Shown: positions 9,169 through 17,868, counted from the first letter of the stretch. The stretch: 64,000 nucleotides of DNA from Bog-950 sp964493695 (GCA_964493695.1 CAZBPG010000007.1:5996-69995); one strand, 5' to 3'. Numbers and translations: made by a program. Notes: generated by a model from the sequence alone, not told the origin.

Positions 9169-10188
9169 TTAATGTTCTTCACCGAGATATTCGTTGCGGT
9201 AGATTTTCAGCAACAGAATAAAGTAGGAGATGAGCAGGGGCCCGAAAATAATTCCTACAAAACCGAATACCGGAAGGCCAATGATTACCCCGAAGAAAGT
9301 AATGAGCGGATGAGTATCACCCAGCTTTTTCTGCACCACAAACCGGAACACATTATCCACGTTGGTAATAATAGCGCCCCCGTATATGAAGAGCCCGACT
9401 CCCTGCCAGTGGTGTCCACCGGCATAAAGAAAAACAGCCAGTGGAATCCAGACAATAGTGGTGCCCACTACCGGAAGCACACTCATAATGCCGGTAAGCA
9501 CTGCCCAGAAAAAAGCCTCGTCCACACCAAAAATTAAATAACCGATAAAGGCCGTAACTGACTGGAGAGTGGCAAGCACCGGAATACCGATGGCGTTTGA
9601 AAAGGTTTGTGTCTTTAACTCGCTCAGCAGCAACCGGTCGTTGGTTTCGTTAAACGGCAAATTGTCGCGCACATAATTTTCAAATTGTCTGGCATTAGCC
9701 AGCATAAAATACAGGAGAAAGTAGAGCACAAACACATCGGCTACAGCACTAAGTGTGGCAGAAAGAAACCCCGGCACCACATCAGCCGCCAGCGAAGTAA
9801 GTTTGCTGACCGCATCCTGCGAAAGTAAGTCAACGCCTAAGAAGTCTTTTGCTACGTTGCTTTGTTCCTGCACCAAACGAAGAATGTCCTCATAATGATT
9901 TATCAGGTAACTCACCTTGCCCGATAGCATAAGCGAAACCAACAGCACCGGTAACACCAGCACTAAAAACGAAGCCATCATCATGACCGAAACGGCCAGT
10001 GTTTTATTCCATTTACGCCTGGCGCTTTCGGTGAGATAAAAAACCGGTTTACGCAGCAACACATAGAAAACAACAGCACCGAGAACGGCACTCAAAAACC
10101 CTTTGAGCAACCAGAATAAGAAGCCGCCCAGCAGGAAAAGGGCGATAAGAAACAGCGATTGTTTGAGCTTGTCGTTATTCAAGTGCAT
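9169..10188 (-). CDS. AI-2E family (PerM/UPF0118) transporter
   Basis: 339 residues with about eight hydrophobic segments in the usual PerM arrangement: an N-terminal hairpin (LFLIALFLLGGFLFWLL), a soluble middle part, then a C-terminal bundle with the PVVGTTIVWIPLA and FFGVIIGLPVFGFVGIIFGP segments that typify the family. Family members have been linked to export of small molecules or to ion transport; the substrate here is unknown. Convergent with thrC across a hairpin. Confidence 0.9.
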   Translation of the reverse strand: MHLNNDKLKQSLFLIALFLLGGFLFWLLKGFLSAVLGAVVFYVLLRKPVFYLTESARRKWNKTLAVSVMMMASFLVLVLPVLLVSLMLSGKVSYLINHYEDILRLVQEQSNVAKDFLGVDLLSQDAVSKLTSLAADVVPGFLSATLSAVADVFVLYFLLYFMLANARQFENYVRDNLPFNETNDRLLLSELKTQTFSNAIGIPVLATLQSVTAFIGYLIFGVDEAFFWAVLTGIMSVLPVVGTTIVWIPLAVFLYAGGHHWQGVGLFIYGGAIITNVDNVFRFVVQKKLGDTHPLITFFGVIIGLPVFGFVGIIFGPLLISYFILLLKIYRNEYLGEEH

Positions 10189-10279
10189 ACAATAAAAATA
10201 GAAGTTAATAGTTATTATATAAGCAAGTCTTAAACAATTCTATGTATTACAGCCGTTACGCCACCAATTTCTTTTTTTT

Positions 10280-10891
10280 ATGAACCGGCTATATTTTTCT
10301 ATGCTTTGCATCAGTTCAGTATTGGTAATGACCGGTTGTAGCCTGGTCAACCGCCTTGCCACTAACACACACGACAGCTTTCTGCTTACTGCGCCTTACG
10401 ATGTAGTCATTGTTCCCGGTGTGCCGTTTGATACCGGTAAGGTAAATCAGATTTATAAAGCGCGGATGCTTTGGGCCAAGTGGCTTTTCGACAGAAAGAT
10501 TGCGAAGAATATCATCTTTTCCGGTGGGGCGGTTCATACTCCGTTTGTGGAAGGTCAGGCTATGAAGATAATGGCCGACTCGATGGGGATTCCTTCTGAA
10601 AAAACTTTTGCGGAGAGCCGAGCCGAACACAGCACCGAGAATGTAGATTTCGGAATTCAGTTAGCCCGGCAATTGGGTTTCAAAAAAATTGCCGTGGCCA
10701 CCGACCCGTTTCAATCGCATTTTATAAGGCGGTTTATACAGGCGTGTAAAATCAACATTGCGCTGGTGCCGTTTCCGTTGCAGATGATGCCGCTGTACTA
10801 TAAGCGCACCGTGCCGCGCATTGATGCCAGAGAGGCATACGTAAAAAATTTTGTGCCGCCCGATAAACGCGAGGTGGCACAGCGCGATTAA
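10280..10891 (+). CDS. YdcF/SanA-type DUF218 lipoprotein
   Basis: 203 residues. The signal sequence ends in a lipobox (VMTGC, Cys20), so it should be a lipoprotein. The body begins with YDVVIVPGVPFD and contains SGGAVHTPFVEGQAM and a late AVATDPFQSHFIRRF block, the layout of DUF218 (YdcF/SanA) proteins, which are linked to envelope functions in other bacteria. ATG 10280 fits the signal peptide. It is followed 44 bp later by an SRPBCC gene on the same strand. Confidence 0.85.
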   Translation: MNRLYFSMLCISSVLVMTGCSLVNRLATNTHDSFLLTAPYDVVIVPGVPFDTGKVNQIYKARMLWAKWLFDRKIAKNIIFSGGAVHTPFVEGQAMKIMADSMGIPSEKTFAESRAEHSTENVDFGIQLARQLGFKKIAVATDPFQSHFIRRFIQACKINIALVPFPLQMMPLYYKRTVPRIDAREAYVKNFVPPDKREVAQRD

Positions 10892-10935
10892 TTCTGAACT
10901 TTTTCAGTTATAGTTTGTCTACTATTGAAAGACGT

Positions 10936-11403
10936 ATGAGCCAACTATATTCTTTTCAAACCATTCAAAAAATTCCGGCACCGGCAGATAAGGTGTGGGA
11001 ATTTATTTCATCTCCTGATAATTTGAAAGTAATAACGCCACCGGGTATGGCGTTTGAAGTAATTTCCGATACGCCCAGCGATAAAATGTATGCCGGTTTA
11101 ATTATTGCCTATAAGGTGAGTCCGCTGTTGGGTATTAAACTGAATTGGGTGACTGAGATTACGCATGTGAAGGAAGGCGAATACTTTGTGGATGAACAAC
11201 GTTTTGGTCCTTACGCCTTATGGCACCATAAACATTTTATTAAACCGATTGAGCGCGGAGTGGAGATGACCGACATTGTTCACTATAAAATTCCTTTCGG
11301 AATTTTAGGTGATGTGGCCAATGCATTGTTTGTTCGGAGTAAACTGAAAGAAATTTTCGACTACCGGTTTAAGAAGGTGGAAGAGATATTCGGGAAGTAT
11401 TAA
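10936..11403 (+). CDS. SRPBCC family (START-like) ligand-binding protein
   Basis: 155 residues, cytoplasmic, with no signal peptide. FQTIQKIPAPADKVWEFISS at the start and the C-terminal helix NALFVRSKLKEIFDYRF match SRPBCC proteins of the cyclase/dehydrase type, which hold hydrophobic ligands in a helix-grip fold. I chose ATG 10936 over the TTG at 10915 because it starts just before the first strand. The ligand is unknown. Two perfect hairpins follow the stop. Confidence 0.82.
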   Translation: MSQLYSFQTIQKIPAPADKVWEFISSPDNLKVITPPGMAFEVISDTPSDKMYAGLIIAYKVSPLLGIKLNWVTEITHVKEGEYFVDEQRFGPYALWHHKHFIKPIERGVEMTDIVHYKIPFGILGDVANALFVRSKLKEIFDYRFKKVEEIFGKY

Positions 11404-11405
11404 AA

Positions 11406-11438
11406 AGCGATGCCATCTCTTTGAGAGATGGCATCGCT
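11406..11438. terminator. 15-bp hairpin after the SRPBCC gene
   Basis: Perfect arms AGCGATGCCATCTCT and complement with loop TTG, starting 2 bp after the stop. No T-tract follows, so it may act as an RNA-stability element rather than a classical terminator. Confidence 0.7.
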
Positions 11439-11446
11439 GCGATAGA

Positions 11447-11479
11447 AACCCCGAAAGGGTTCTAAACCCTTTCGGGGTT
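11447..11479. repeat. CCCCGAAAGGGTT hairpin repeat, full copy
   Basis: Perfect 15-bp arms (AACCCCGAAAGGGTT and complement) with loop CTA, between the SRPBCC gene and the convergent PKD protein. The same family recurs at 31424-31453, 35929-35947 (half copy) and 55261-55289. Confidence 0.85.
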
Positions 11480-11486
11480 GGAAATT

Positions 11487-14400
11487 TTATTCCACCACCA
11501 ATCTTCCAAACGCCTTTTGTTTTTCGGAAGTTGTAATGCTGTAGAAATAAATTCCGGCACTCATGCCCTCGCGGTTAATGGTAAACCGGTTGTCGCTCAG
11601 CGCATTTATTTTCTTCAACAGCTTTCCGCTTACATCAAATAATTCGAAATGATAGGCACCGGTAATGCCCTCTACCGTTATTTGTGTTTGTTGTGTAAAC
11701 GGATTGGGTGCGGCAATCACGGTTATACCCGCATCGCTGGTGGTGTTGTGAATAGCATTCGGTTCGGTAAGGCGGCTGCTGACAGTGTTGGTTTTTATCG
11801 GCTCGTTGTAATCGAAATAGATGCTGGCACTGTTTTTAATTTCGGTGTTCAGCGGTAAGCCGTTTTTCTTCTTTATGCGAAAGGTTACAAAGCCCTTGCT
11901 TGCCGGTTCGTTGGTGGCGCTGTCTACTAAGAAAATTGGATTAAACACCCAGGTGAGTATTCCATTTCCCGATACATCGAACGAAGTATACTCATGGCTG
12001 CTCGCCAGGTTTTCTATTGTGGCAGGATTGAGATAGGAGCTCAGCGTATCTTTCAGAATTATAAATGAGGTGGTATCGTTACCGGTGTTCTGGAAATGAA
12101 TAGTATAGGTAAGTATACTGTCTTCTTCAAAAATATCACCGGCAGGCGAAACTTCTTTTTCGTTAGGGTCCATGGAACCGGTTACCGGTTGCGTATAAAT
12201 CTGATGATTATCCAAAGTATCGCAATCTCCGCTGTAAGGCAGTACCCAGAACTCCTGCGTTAGCTGATAGCCGATAGGTGTATTGGCAGGCACGGTTAAA
12301 AACACCTGCGGACGGTTAGCCCACGAAACAGACGCAGAGGCATCGGCCACCTGCCAGGTAACGGTGCGGTTGCCCGCATTATGCACGCCACCGTTGTTGC
12401 TGCTCTGGTAAACCAGAATAGGGTCGTATTTAAAAATGATAGTGGCCGGACCGCTGTACTGCGGATTGCTTTGCTGCCAAACCAAAATCCAGTACTGTTT
12501 GGTAAAACCGGGGTTGGCACTCGTCCAGCCGGGGTGCAGCGCCAAATCGAAACCGCTTACGCCACCCATGCCCATGTTCACCACAGCGGTATCGCTTACA
12601 CCGGCAAAAGTAACCGGACCGGTGCTGCACAACACTACGTTGGAGCAGCCCCCCCAGTTGTTATAGGCCTGAAGGGTAAAACTGCCCGCTGCGGGAATTT
12701 GAATAGTATATAAACCGGTGTTGTTGGTGTAGCCGTAATAACTGCCTCCACTACCGGTGGCATATATGCTCATGCCGGTAATAGGTACTTCGCCCGAATC
12801 TTTTACGCAATTGCCGTTGGCATCGTTAAAAGCGTATCCCTGTATCACGTTATGGCACGAAGTATAAATGTAAACATAGCCAATGCGGATACAGCCATCG
12901 GCACCTGTTACGGTAACGCTGTAACTGCCGCTTGACAGACCGGTAAGGGTTTGCGAAGTATCGCTGTTGCTCCACAAAAAGGTGAAAGGAGCAGTGCCGC
13001 CATATACGCTTACGGTTGCTGTGCCGTTGTTGCTGCAATTGGCGGAGGTGCCGGTGGCATATACATAATATCCGTAGTTGGTACTGCTTTGACTGACGAA
13101 GTAAGAAAAGGTAGCCTCACATAAAGCAGCATCGGTAACGGTAAGCGTGTAAGTGCCCGCTACAATACCGGTAATACTATCAGCGGTAGTGCCAGTGTTC
13201 CACAAATAGGTATAAGGCGGGCTGCCACCGGTTACGGTTACCGAAAGCGAACCATCGGGTATGCCGTTGCAGCTTACCGGATGCGAACTTTGCAGGGCAA
13301 CGACTACACCGGTGTTCAGCAAAGTATCAGCCGCTATTTGCACACAGCCCGAATCATCGGTTACCCAAACCAGATAAATACCGGCCTGGTCAACAGTAAT
13401 TTCAGAGGTATTGGCACCGTTGTTCCATTGAAAGCTGTAAGGTGGTGTGCCACCGGTTACGTTGGCAGTAAGGGTATCGGTGGTATGGGTGCAGCTTAAA
13501 TCCTGCGAGGTAATGGAAACCACTAAAGTATTGTTGGCGCACGAACCGGTAACCACAGCGGTGGTGCTAACGGTGCAGCCGTTGGCATCGGTAATGATAG
13601 CGGAGTAAGTTCCCGAACACAATCCGGAAACATCTTCGGTAAACATAGCATTCGACCACAGGAAACTGTAAGGCGGAGTTCCACCGCCTACTGTTACATC
13701 AATAGCGCCATCGAAGGTACCGGTAGTAGATTCATTGATTACAACATGCGTAGCCGTTAACGGTGTGGGCTCGAAAACAGTACCGGTAACAGTAGTACTA
13801 CAGCCCCACGAATCGGTAACGGTAGCAGCGTAATTACCTGCCATAAGGTTATTCATCATTTGCACCGTGCTGCCGTTGCTCCAGCTATAGGTATAAGGCG
13901 GGTGCCCACCGGTGGCTATAACCTGCAGGCCTCCATCATTTCCGCCAGCGCAGGATACACCGTTGGGAATAACCGTGGCCACTATCTGCGAAACCGAAAT
14001 GCCAACACCCCCGGAGCTGTTGCAGCCGTTGGCATCGGTAACGGTTAAAGTGGTATTGTAATAACCCTGGCTGGCATACACATGTACCGGTGTTATAAGG
14101 TTAGAGGTGGAGCCATCGCCAAAGTCCCAGATATAGGTAAAGGGCGGTGTACCCGATTGTATTTGCGCAACAAAGCTAACCGGCTGCCCCGCACAGGTTA
14201 TAGTATCGTTTACAAGCAGGGTAACATTTGCGTAAGGGAAAGCGGTGATAGTTACAAAGTCGGTATCCATGGCGCCTATGTTATCGGTAACTATTACCCG
14301 GTAGGTATAAGTGCCGTAAACCACTACCGTGGGGTTAGCCACCGTAGCACTGTTAAGTCCTATGGTAGGCGACCAGGCATAAGTATACGGACCGGTGCCA

Positions 14401-14543
14401 CCGGCAGCGGTGGGGGAACCTCCAAGGTTTAAAGAAGTAAAGACACAAACGGTTTGGTCGGCACCCGCATTGGCGGTTAGCTGTGCGCTGGTTTCGGTTG
14501 CCAGTAAAAAAAGAAACAGCAGGGGGAGTAAAAAATTCTTCAT
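11487..14543 (-). CDS. Large secreted PKD/SprB-repeat protein with T9SS type A sorting domain
   Basis: 1018 residues. A signal peptide (MKNFLLPLLFLFLLATETSA) is followed by many Ig-like units of about 80 residues: a PKD domain (WDFGDGSTSN near residue 145) and repeated GGTPPYSFLW / GGSPPYTYLWNTG units typical of SprB repeats. Then comes a Cna-B-like unit (FNDANGNCVKDSGEVPITG), a conserved unit with YTIHFQNTGNDTT and SASIYFDYNEPI, and a final sorting domain (APNPFTQQTQITVEG ... GMSAGIYFYSI). It should be exported through Sec and the type IX system and displayed or released, perhaps as an adhesin. The coding DNA is very rich in ACCGGT. Confidence 0.93.
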   Translation of the reverse strand: MKNFLLPLLFLFLLATETSAQLTANAGADQTVCVFTSLNLGGSPTAAGGTGPYTYAWSPTIGLNSATVANPTVVVYGTYTYRVIVTDNIGAMDTDFVTITAFPYANVTLLVNDTITCAGQPVSFVAQIQSGTPPFTYIWDFGDGSTSNLITPVHVYASQGYYNTTLTVTDANGCNSSGGVGISVSQIVATVIPNGVSCAGGNDGGLQVIATGGHPPYTYSWSNGSTVQMMNNLMAGNYAATVTDSWGCSTTVTGTVFEPTPLTATHVVINESTTGTFDGAIDVTVGGGTPPYSFLWSNAMFTEDVSGLCSGTYSAIITDANGCTVSTTAVVTGSCANNTLVVSITSQDLSCTHTTDTLTANVTGGTPPYSFQWNNGANTSEITVDQAGIYLVWVTDDSGCVQIAADTLLNTGVVVALQSSHPVSCNGIPDGSLSVTVTGGSPPYTYLWNTGTTADSITGIVAGTYTLTVTDAALCEATFSYFVSQSSTNYGYYVYATGTSANCSNNGTATVSVYGGTAPFTFLWSNSDTSQTLTGLSSGSYSVTVTGADGCIRIGYVYIYTSCHNVIQGYAFNDANGNCVKDSGEVPITGMSIYATGSGGSYYGYTNNTGLYTIQIPAAGSFTLQAYNNWGGCSNVVLCSTGPVTFAGVSDTAVVNMGMGGVSGFDLALHPGWTSANPGFTKQYWILVWQQSNPQYSGPATIIFKYDPILVYQSSNNGGVHNAGNRTVTWQVADASASVSWANRPQVFLTVPANTPIGYQLTQEFWVLPYSGDCDTLDNHQIYTQPVTGSMDPNEKEVSPAGDIFEEDSILTYTIHFQNTGNDTTSFIILKDTLSSYLNPATIENLASSHEYTSFDVSGNGILTWVFNPIFLVDSATNEPASKGFVTFRIKKKNGLPLNTEIKNSASIYFDYNEPIKTNTVSSRLTEPNAIHNTTSDAGITVIAAPNPFTQQTQITVEGITGAYHFELFDVSGKLLKKINALSDNRFTINREGMSAGIYFYSITTSEKQKAFGRLVVE

Positions 14544-14653
14544 AGTGGTTGGTTTAATATGTAATGAACAGGTTAAAGAGCGGAACAGTAAAAGAAAGGT
14601 TGTGTGTGCAACTATATTTCTGATAGAAGCGTCAGGCGGGGAATTTTTTTGGG

Positions 14654-14774
14654 GCGGACTTTAGTCCGCCCTATAAAAAAGATTTTTCCGCTTATCTTGT
14701 TTGCGGTCTGATTAATCAGACCGCAAGGCAAGGATAAAAGGAATATCCTCTGTTTAAACCGGACTAAAGTCCGG
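14654..14774. repeat. Three-hairpin repeat element, copy 1
   Basis: 121 bp made of three palindromes: GCGGACTTTAGTCCGC at the left (14654-14669), a perfect 26-bp palindrome in the middle (14701-14726, arm TTGCGGTCTGATT), and CCGGACTAAAGTCCGG at the right end (14759-14774). Copy 2 is 203 bp downstream. It looks like a REP/BIME-type or MITE-like non-autonomous element; no transposase is in the window. Confidence 0.85.
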
Positions 14775-14856
14775 GATATACGTTTGGGTCTGTTGCAGAC
14801 GACCCTGCGCGAGTTGAATAGCCGCAGGGTTCTGAAGCGGAAACCCGGGGAAAGAA

Positions 14857-14977
14857 GCGGACTTTAGTCCGCCCTATAAAAAAGATTTTTCCGCTTATCT
14901 TGTTTGCGGTCTGATTAATCAGACCGCAAGGCAAGGATAAAAGGAATATCCTCTGTTTAAACCGGACTGAAGTCCTG
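14857..14977. repeat. Three-hairpin repeat element, copy 2
   Basis: Identical to copy 1 at a fixed offset of 203 bp with no indels; the differences I see are in the right palindrome, which reads GGACTGAAGTCCTGG and is therefore imperfect. The central palindrome is at 14904-14929. Confidence 0.85.
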
Positions 14978-15103
14978 GATTCACATTTTTGGGGAGGCAC
15001 ACAGAACAAAAGAATAGCGGCAAAAGATTGTTATGCGGCAGTAAGCCCGCCACCGCAAGGCCGTCTGTAAGCAGATAACAGTAAGATATGCGTTATTACA
15101 TAC

Positions 15104-15329
15104 TTCCGAAAATTCAGAACTAAATAAAAATATAAAATTTAGCATTTCTGAATTTACAGAAATTATACTTAGCTAATTAGATAATAATTCCGCATTTTCA
15201 GAACTATTAAAATATAATTTATACCTCAATTCAGAATATACCGAAAAATTAGTAAATATAGTATTAAATATTTCGGAATTTACCGAATCATAACAATTGA
15301 AATTTTAATTCAATTCGGAATATTCTGAA
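15104..15329. promoter_or_regulatory. Array of six 16-bp palindromic sites at exact 42-bp spacing
   Basis: Sites at 15104-15119, 15146-15161, 15188-15203, 15230-15245, 15272-15287 and 15314-15329. Consensus TTCNGAATWTWCNGAA, which is two TTCNGAA-like half-sites whose starts are 9 bp apart. Each start is exactly 42 bp after the last, i.e. four turns of B-DNA, so all sites face the same side. The five 26-bp spacers are not alike in sequence but are all strongly AT-rich. The last site overlaps the expected -33 region of a weak promoter before the gene at 15399. I read this as a multi-site operator or nucleoprotein platform; the binding protein is unknown. Confidence 0.85.
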
Positions 15330-15346
15330 TTTATAAAAAATCTTTC

Positions 15347-15353
15347 TACCTTG
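15347..15353 (+). promoter_or_regulatory. Possible -7 element for the gene at 15399
   Basis: TACCTTG resembles the Bacteroidota -7 box TAnnTTTG. The -33 position would fall in or next to the sixth array site (15314-15329). Weak call from pattern only. Confidence 0.3.
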
Positions 15354-15398
15354 CATATTCAATACCCTAAATGCCATAAACCGTCAAACTTATAGCCT

Positions 15399-16091
15399 AT
15401 GTTAGACCCTATTCGCTTAGTTACTGATCTTTTTAAAGAAAAGAACTTGTCTGATGCTAACCTCCGAACGTTTGCCGAAGTCTTCCTGATTCGCCTTTCG
15501 CAACCCGACAACAACCCGGGCGGCATCTACAACCAGCTACTGCTTAACACTACCACTTTATATCAAAACTATTACGGCACCATTACCAACCAGCTTACCA
15601 AAGAAGCTATAGGGCAGGGCACCACCATTGCCATGAACAATGCGCGGGCAAAGGTAATTGCCAAGCTGAGTTCGCTGCAAGGGTTGGTGCAGTTTAAGTT
15701 TGGCGAAAGCAGCGCCATATATCAGGAGTTTTACCCGCGGGGTATGAAGGAATACCACCACGCTACTATTGACGGCCTTACTACTCCGCTCATGCGCTAC
15801 CGCACTACCGCTGCCCTGCGCCTTAATGCCGACTATCCGGGCGAGGTAACGGAGGTAACCGGCCTTATCAATAGTTTTTTAGACGCGCGCAAAACACAGG
15901 AACTGGTGTATGCAGAGGTAGATGCCATAGCCACCGGCCGGCACACACACCGCAAGAAACTTACGCTGCAACTTACTAAATGCTTTCTGGTAATAGCCAG
16001 CGACCATCTCGAAAACCCCGACCAGTTTGATAATTATTACGAACCGCGGTATTTGCCAATAAGAAAAGGGAAGAAGAAAGAGAAGGGTTGA
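15399..16091 (+). CDS. Unrecognised 230-residue protein next to the 42-bp site array
   Basis: I do not recognise a family with certainty. The protein starts MLDPIRLVTDLFKEKNLSD, has no signal peptide or membrane segment, and looks mostly helical, with long amphipathic stretches (about residues 50-105 and 145-215) and a basic C-terminal tail ending RKGKKKEKG. It has few Cys or Trp and no visible catalytic motif. Many Bacteroidota carry such lineage-restricted helical proteins. It lies 69 bp after the last array site, so it may be controlled by the array or bind it; that is inference. The stop abuts the convergent kbl stop with no gap. Confidence 0.7.
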   Translation: MLDPIRLVTDLFKEKNLSDANLRTFAEVFLIRLSQPDNNPGGIYNQLLLNTTTLYQNYYGTITNQLTKEAIGQGTTIAMNNARAKVIAKLSSLQGLVQFKFGESSAIYQEFYPRGMKEYHHATIDGLTTPLMRYRTTAALRLNADYPGEVTEVTGLINSFLDARKTQELVYAEVDAIATGRHTHRKKLTLQLTKCFLVIASDHLENPDQFDNYYEPRYLPIRKGKKKEKG

Positions 16092-17276
16092 TTACTTAAT
16101 CACACCCAGCTCCTTACCCACCTTGGTAAACGCAGCAATACATTTATCTAAATGTTCGCGTTCGTGAGCGGCACTTACCTGCACCCTTATGCGCGCCTTG
16201 CCCTTCGCCACCACCGGAAAGAAGAACCCTATTACATAAATGCCTTCGTCTAAAAGCTTGGCGGCAAAGTTTTGTGCCAGCACGGCATCGTAAAGCATCA
16301 CCGGTGTAATAGGATGCACACCGGGCTTAATGTCGAAACCGGCACCGGTCATCTTTTCGCGAAAATAACGGGTGTTAGTTTCCAGCTTATCGCGCAGGGC
16401 AGTGGTTTCGCTCAGCATATCCAGCACGGCAATACTCGCCCCCACAATAGCGGGCATTAACGTATTGCTGAACAAATACGGCCGCGAACGCTGACGAAGC
16501 AGCTCAATAATTTCTTTTTTACCCGAAGTAAAACCACCGCTTGCTCCGCCCAGTGCTTTGCCCAGCGTACCGGTGATGATATCTATTTTGCCATGTACCC
16601 CGCAATACTCCGGTGTACCGCGACCGGTCTTGCCAATAAAGCCCGAAGCGTGACATTCATCTACCATTATCATCGCATTATACTTATTGGCCAATGCTAC
16701 AATTTTATCCAGTTGTGCAATCGTTCCATCCATGCTGAACACGCCATCGGTAACAATAATGCGCGACCGGTTCTTTTGCGTGGCAATCAGTTGCGTTTCC
16801 AAATCTTCCATGTCGTTATTCTTATAACGCAAACGCTCAGCTTTACACAAGCGCACACCGTCAATGATGGAAGCATGATTCAATTCATCTGAAATAATTG
16901 CATCTTCTTCGTTGAACAAAGGTTCAAACACACCACCGTTGGCATCGAAAGCCGCGGCATAAAGTATAGTATCTTCTGTCCACAAAAACTCCGAAATTTT
17001 TTGCTCCAGTTCTTTATGAATATCCTGTGTGCCGCAAATAAAACGCACACTGCTCATGCCATAGCCGTGGGTGTCAATTGTTTTTTTGGCAGCTTCAATA
17101 ACCTTAGGATGAGAGCTTAACCCCAAATAATTATTGGCGCAGAAATTAAGGACGGTCTTTCCGCCAACACTAATTTCGGCCGCTTGCGGAGAGGCGATAA
17201 TGCGTTCGGTTTTATAAAGCCCGCTGGCTTTAATTTCTTCTACATCTTTTTGTAATCGCTGCTGAATGGAATACAT
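16092..17276 (-). CDS. kbl: Glycine C-acetyltransferase (2-amino-3-ketobutyrate CoA ligase)
   Basis: 394 residues, PLP alpha-oxoamine synthase family. Converts 2-amino-3-ketobutyrate and CoA to glycine and acetyl-CoA in threonine breakdown. The PLP lysine is in TGTLGKALGGASGG (about residue 240), with DECHASGFIGKTGRG before it and FCANNYLGLSSHP near the N-terminus. Length fits Kbl. Related BioF or serine palmitoyltransferase cannot be fully excluded, but the sequence pattern fits Kbl best. It begins 2 bp after the RelE/ParE-type toxin stop, so it may be read from the toxin operon. No threonine dehydrogenase gene is seen nearby. Confidence 0.9.
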   Translation of the reverse strand: MYSIQQRLQKDVEEIKASGLYKTERIIASPQAAEISVGGKTVLNFCANNYLGLSSHPKVIEAAKKTIDTHGYGMSSVRFICGTQDIHKELEQKISEFLWTEDTILYAAAFDANGGVFEPLFNEEDAIISDELNHASIIDGVRLCKAERLRYKNNDMEDLETQLIATQKNRSRIIVTDGVFSMDGTIAQLDKIVALANKYNAMIMVDECHASGFIGKTGRGTPEYCGVHGKIDIITGTLGKALGGASGGFTSGKKEIIELLRQRSRPYLFSNTLMPAIVGASIAVLDMLSETTALRDKLETNTRYFREKMTGAGFDIKPGVHPITPVMLYDAVLAQNFAAKLLDEGIYVIGFFFPVVAKGKARIRVQVSAAHEREHLDKCIAAFTKVGKELGVIK

Positions 17277-17278
17277 GG

Positions 17279-17614
17279 TTAAGGTTTTACTCTTCGTAAT
17301 TTTTTAAGTTGAACGGGACTTCGTTTGCCATGAAAAATATCAAGTACCCAAACTTCAGTCTTCACAATCTTGTAAATTATTTTGTAAGTAGAAGCATAAA
17401 CTGCTTTGCGGTAAACGTGATTTTTGGTGGGAAGTTCCGGACATTCGGGATAAGCATATGGATGTTGCCAAAGAGAATTTCCTAAATCCTGAATTTCTGA
17501 ATCTACTCTGTCCGCTTGCCGCACGGAATCTAAAGCGATAAATTCATACACCGACTGAAGAGATAATTTGGCATGGTTTGTCCAAACTATTTGTAGCCTC
17601 TTTGTTTCTTCCAT
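17279..17614 (-). CDS. RelE/ParE superfamily toxin
   Basis: 111 residues. IVWTNHAKLSLQSVYEFIAL at the N-terminus, the middle YRKAVYASTYKIIYKI and the end VWVLDIFHGKRSP follow the RelE/ParE fold: two helices and then a beta sheet ending in a D-I-x-H-x-x-R-x-P motif. Members either cut mRNA on the ribosome or poison gyrase; which applies is not clear. Its start overlaps the upstream antitoxin gene by 28 bp. Confidence 0.85.
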   Translation of the reverse strand: MEETKRLQIVWTNHAKLSLQSVYEFIALDSVRQADRVDSEIQDLGNSLWQHPYAYPECPELPTKNHVYRKAVYASTYKIIYKIVKTEVWVLDIFHGKRSPVQLKKLRRVKP

Positions 17615-17868
17615 GTTTCCATTTCCTTTTTCAGTTGCGCGGGCGTATAAACTCTGCCGGCCTTTATATCAGCTTCGGCAGAAGCAATTCGATTTTTAAA
17701 CTCTTTTACCGAAAGTTGTTTACCATTAGCATAGTAGTCGGTCATCTTTTCTTTTGTCTTTTGCTTTGGCTTCGAAATCTTTACATCTACTACTTCTTTT
17801 TGCTTAAGAAGCTTAGCGGCAAATAATTCTTCGTTGGTTCCCTTTCTTATTTCAACGCGTAAAAACAT
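17587..17868 (-). CDS. Probable antitoxin partner of the RelE/ParE toxin
   Basis: 93 residues, rich in Lys and Glu. The C-terminal part (VKEFKNRIASAEADIKAG and AQLKKEMETWKKQRGYK) is helical and would suit wrapping the toxin. No DNA-binding domain is obvious. The antitoxin call rests mainly on position: upstream of and overlapping the toxin by 28 bp on the same strand. Confidence 0.65.
   Translation of the reverse strand: MFLRVEIRKGTNEELFAAKLLKQKEVVDVKISKPKQKTKEKMTDYYANGKQLSVKEFKNRIASAEADIKAGRVYTPAQLKKEMETWKKQRGYK

Larger units (their letters stand above)
14544..15103. other. Non-coding region with two duplicated structured elements
   Basis: No convincing gene. 14544-14653 is the upstream region of the PKD gene; 14654-14977 holds two copies of a three-hairpin element; 14775-14856, between them, has a smaller hairpin (ACCCTGCG/CGCAGGGT). 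14978-15103 has no clear feature. Confidence 0.6.

Noticed and set aside
9136..9537. 133-residue plus-strand frame
   Set aside because: Lies opposite the AI-2E transporter gene and starts in the hairpin; a shadow frame.
14654..14977. Insertion sequence
   Set aside because: No transposase frame inside; the element is only 121 bp and built of palindromes.
15104..15329. CRISPR array
   Set aside because: Regular spacing with unlike spacers resembles CRISPR, but repeats are only 16 bp and vary, spacers are uniformly AT-rich, and no cas gene is near.
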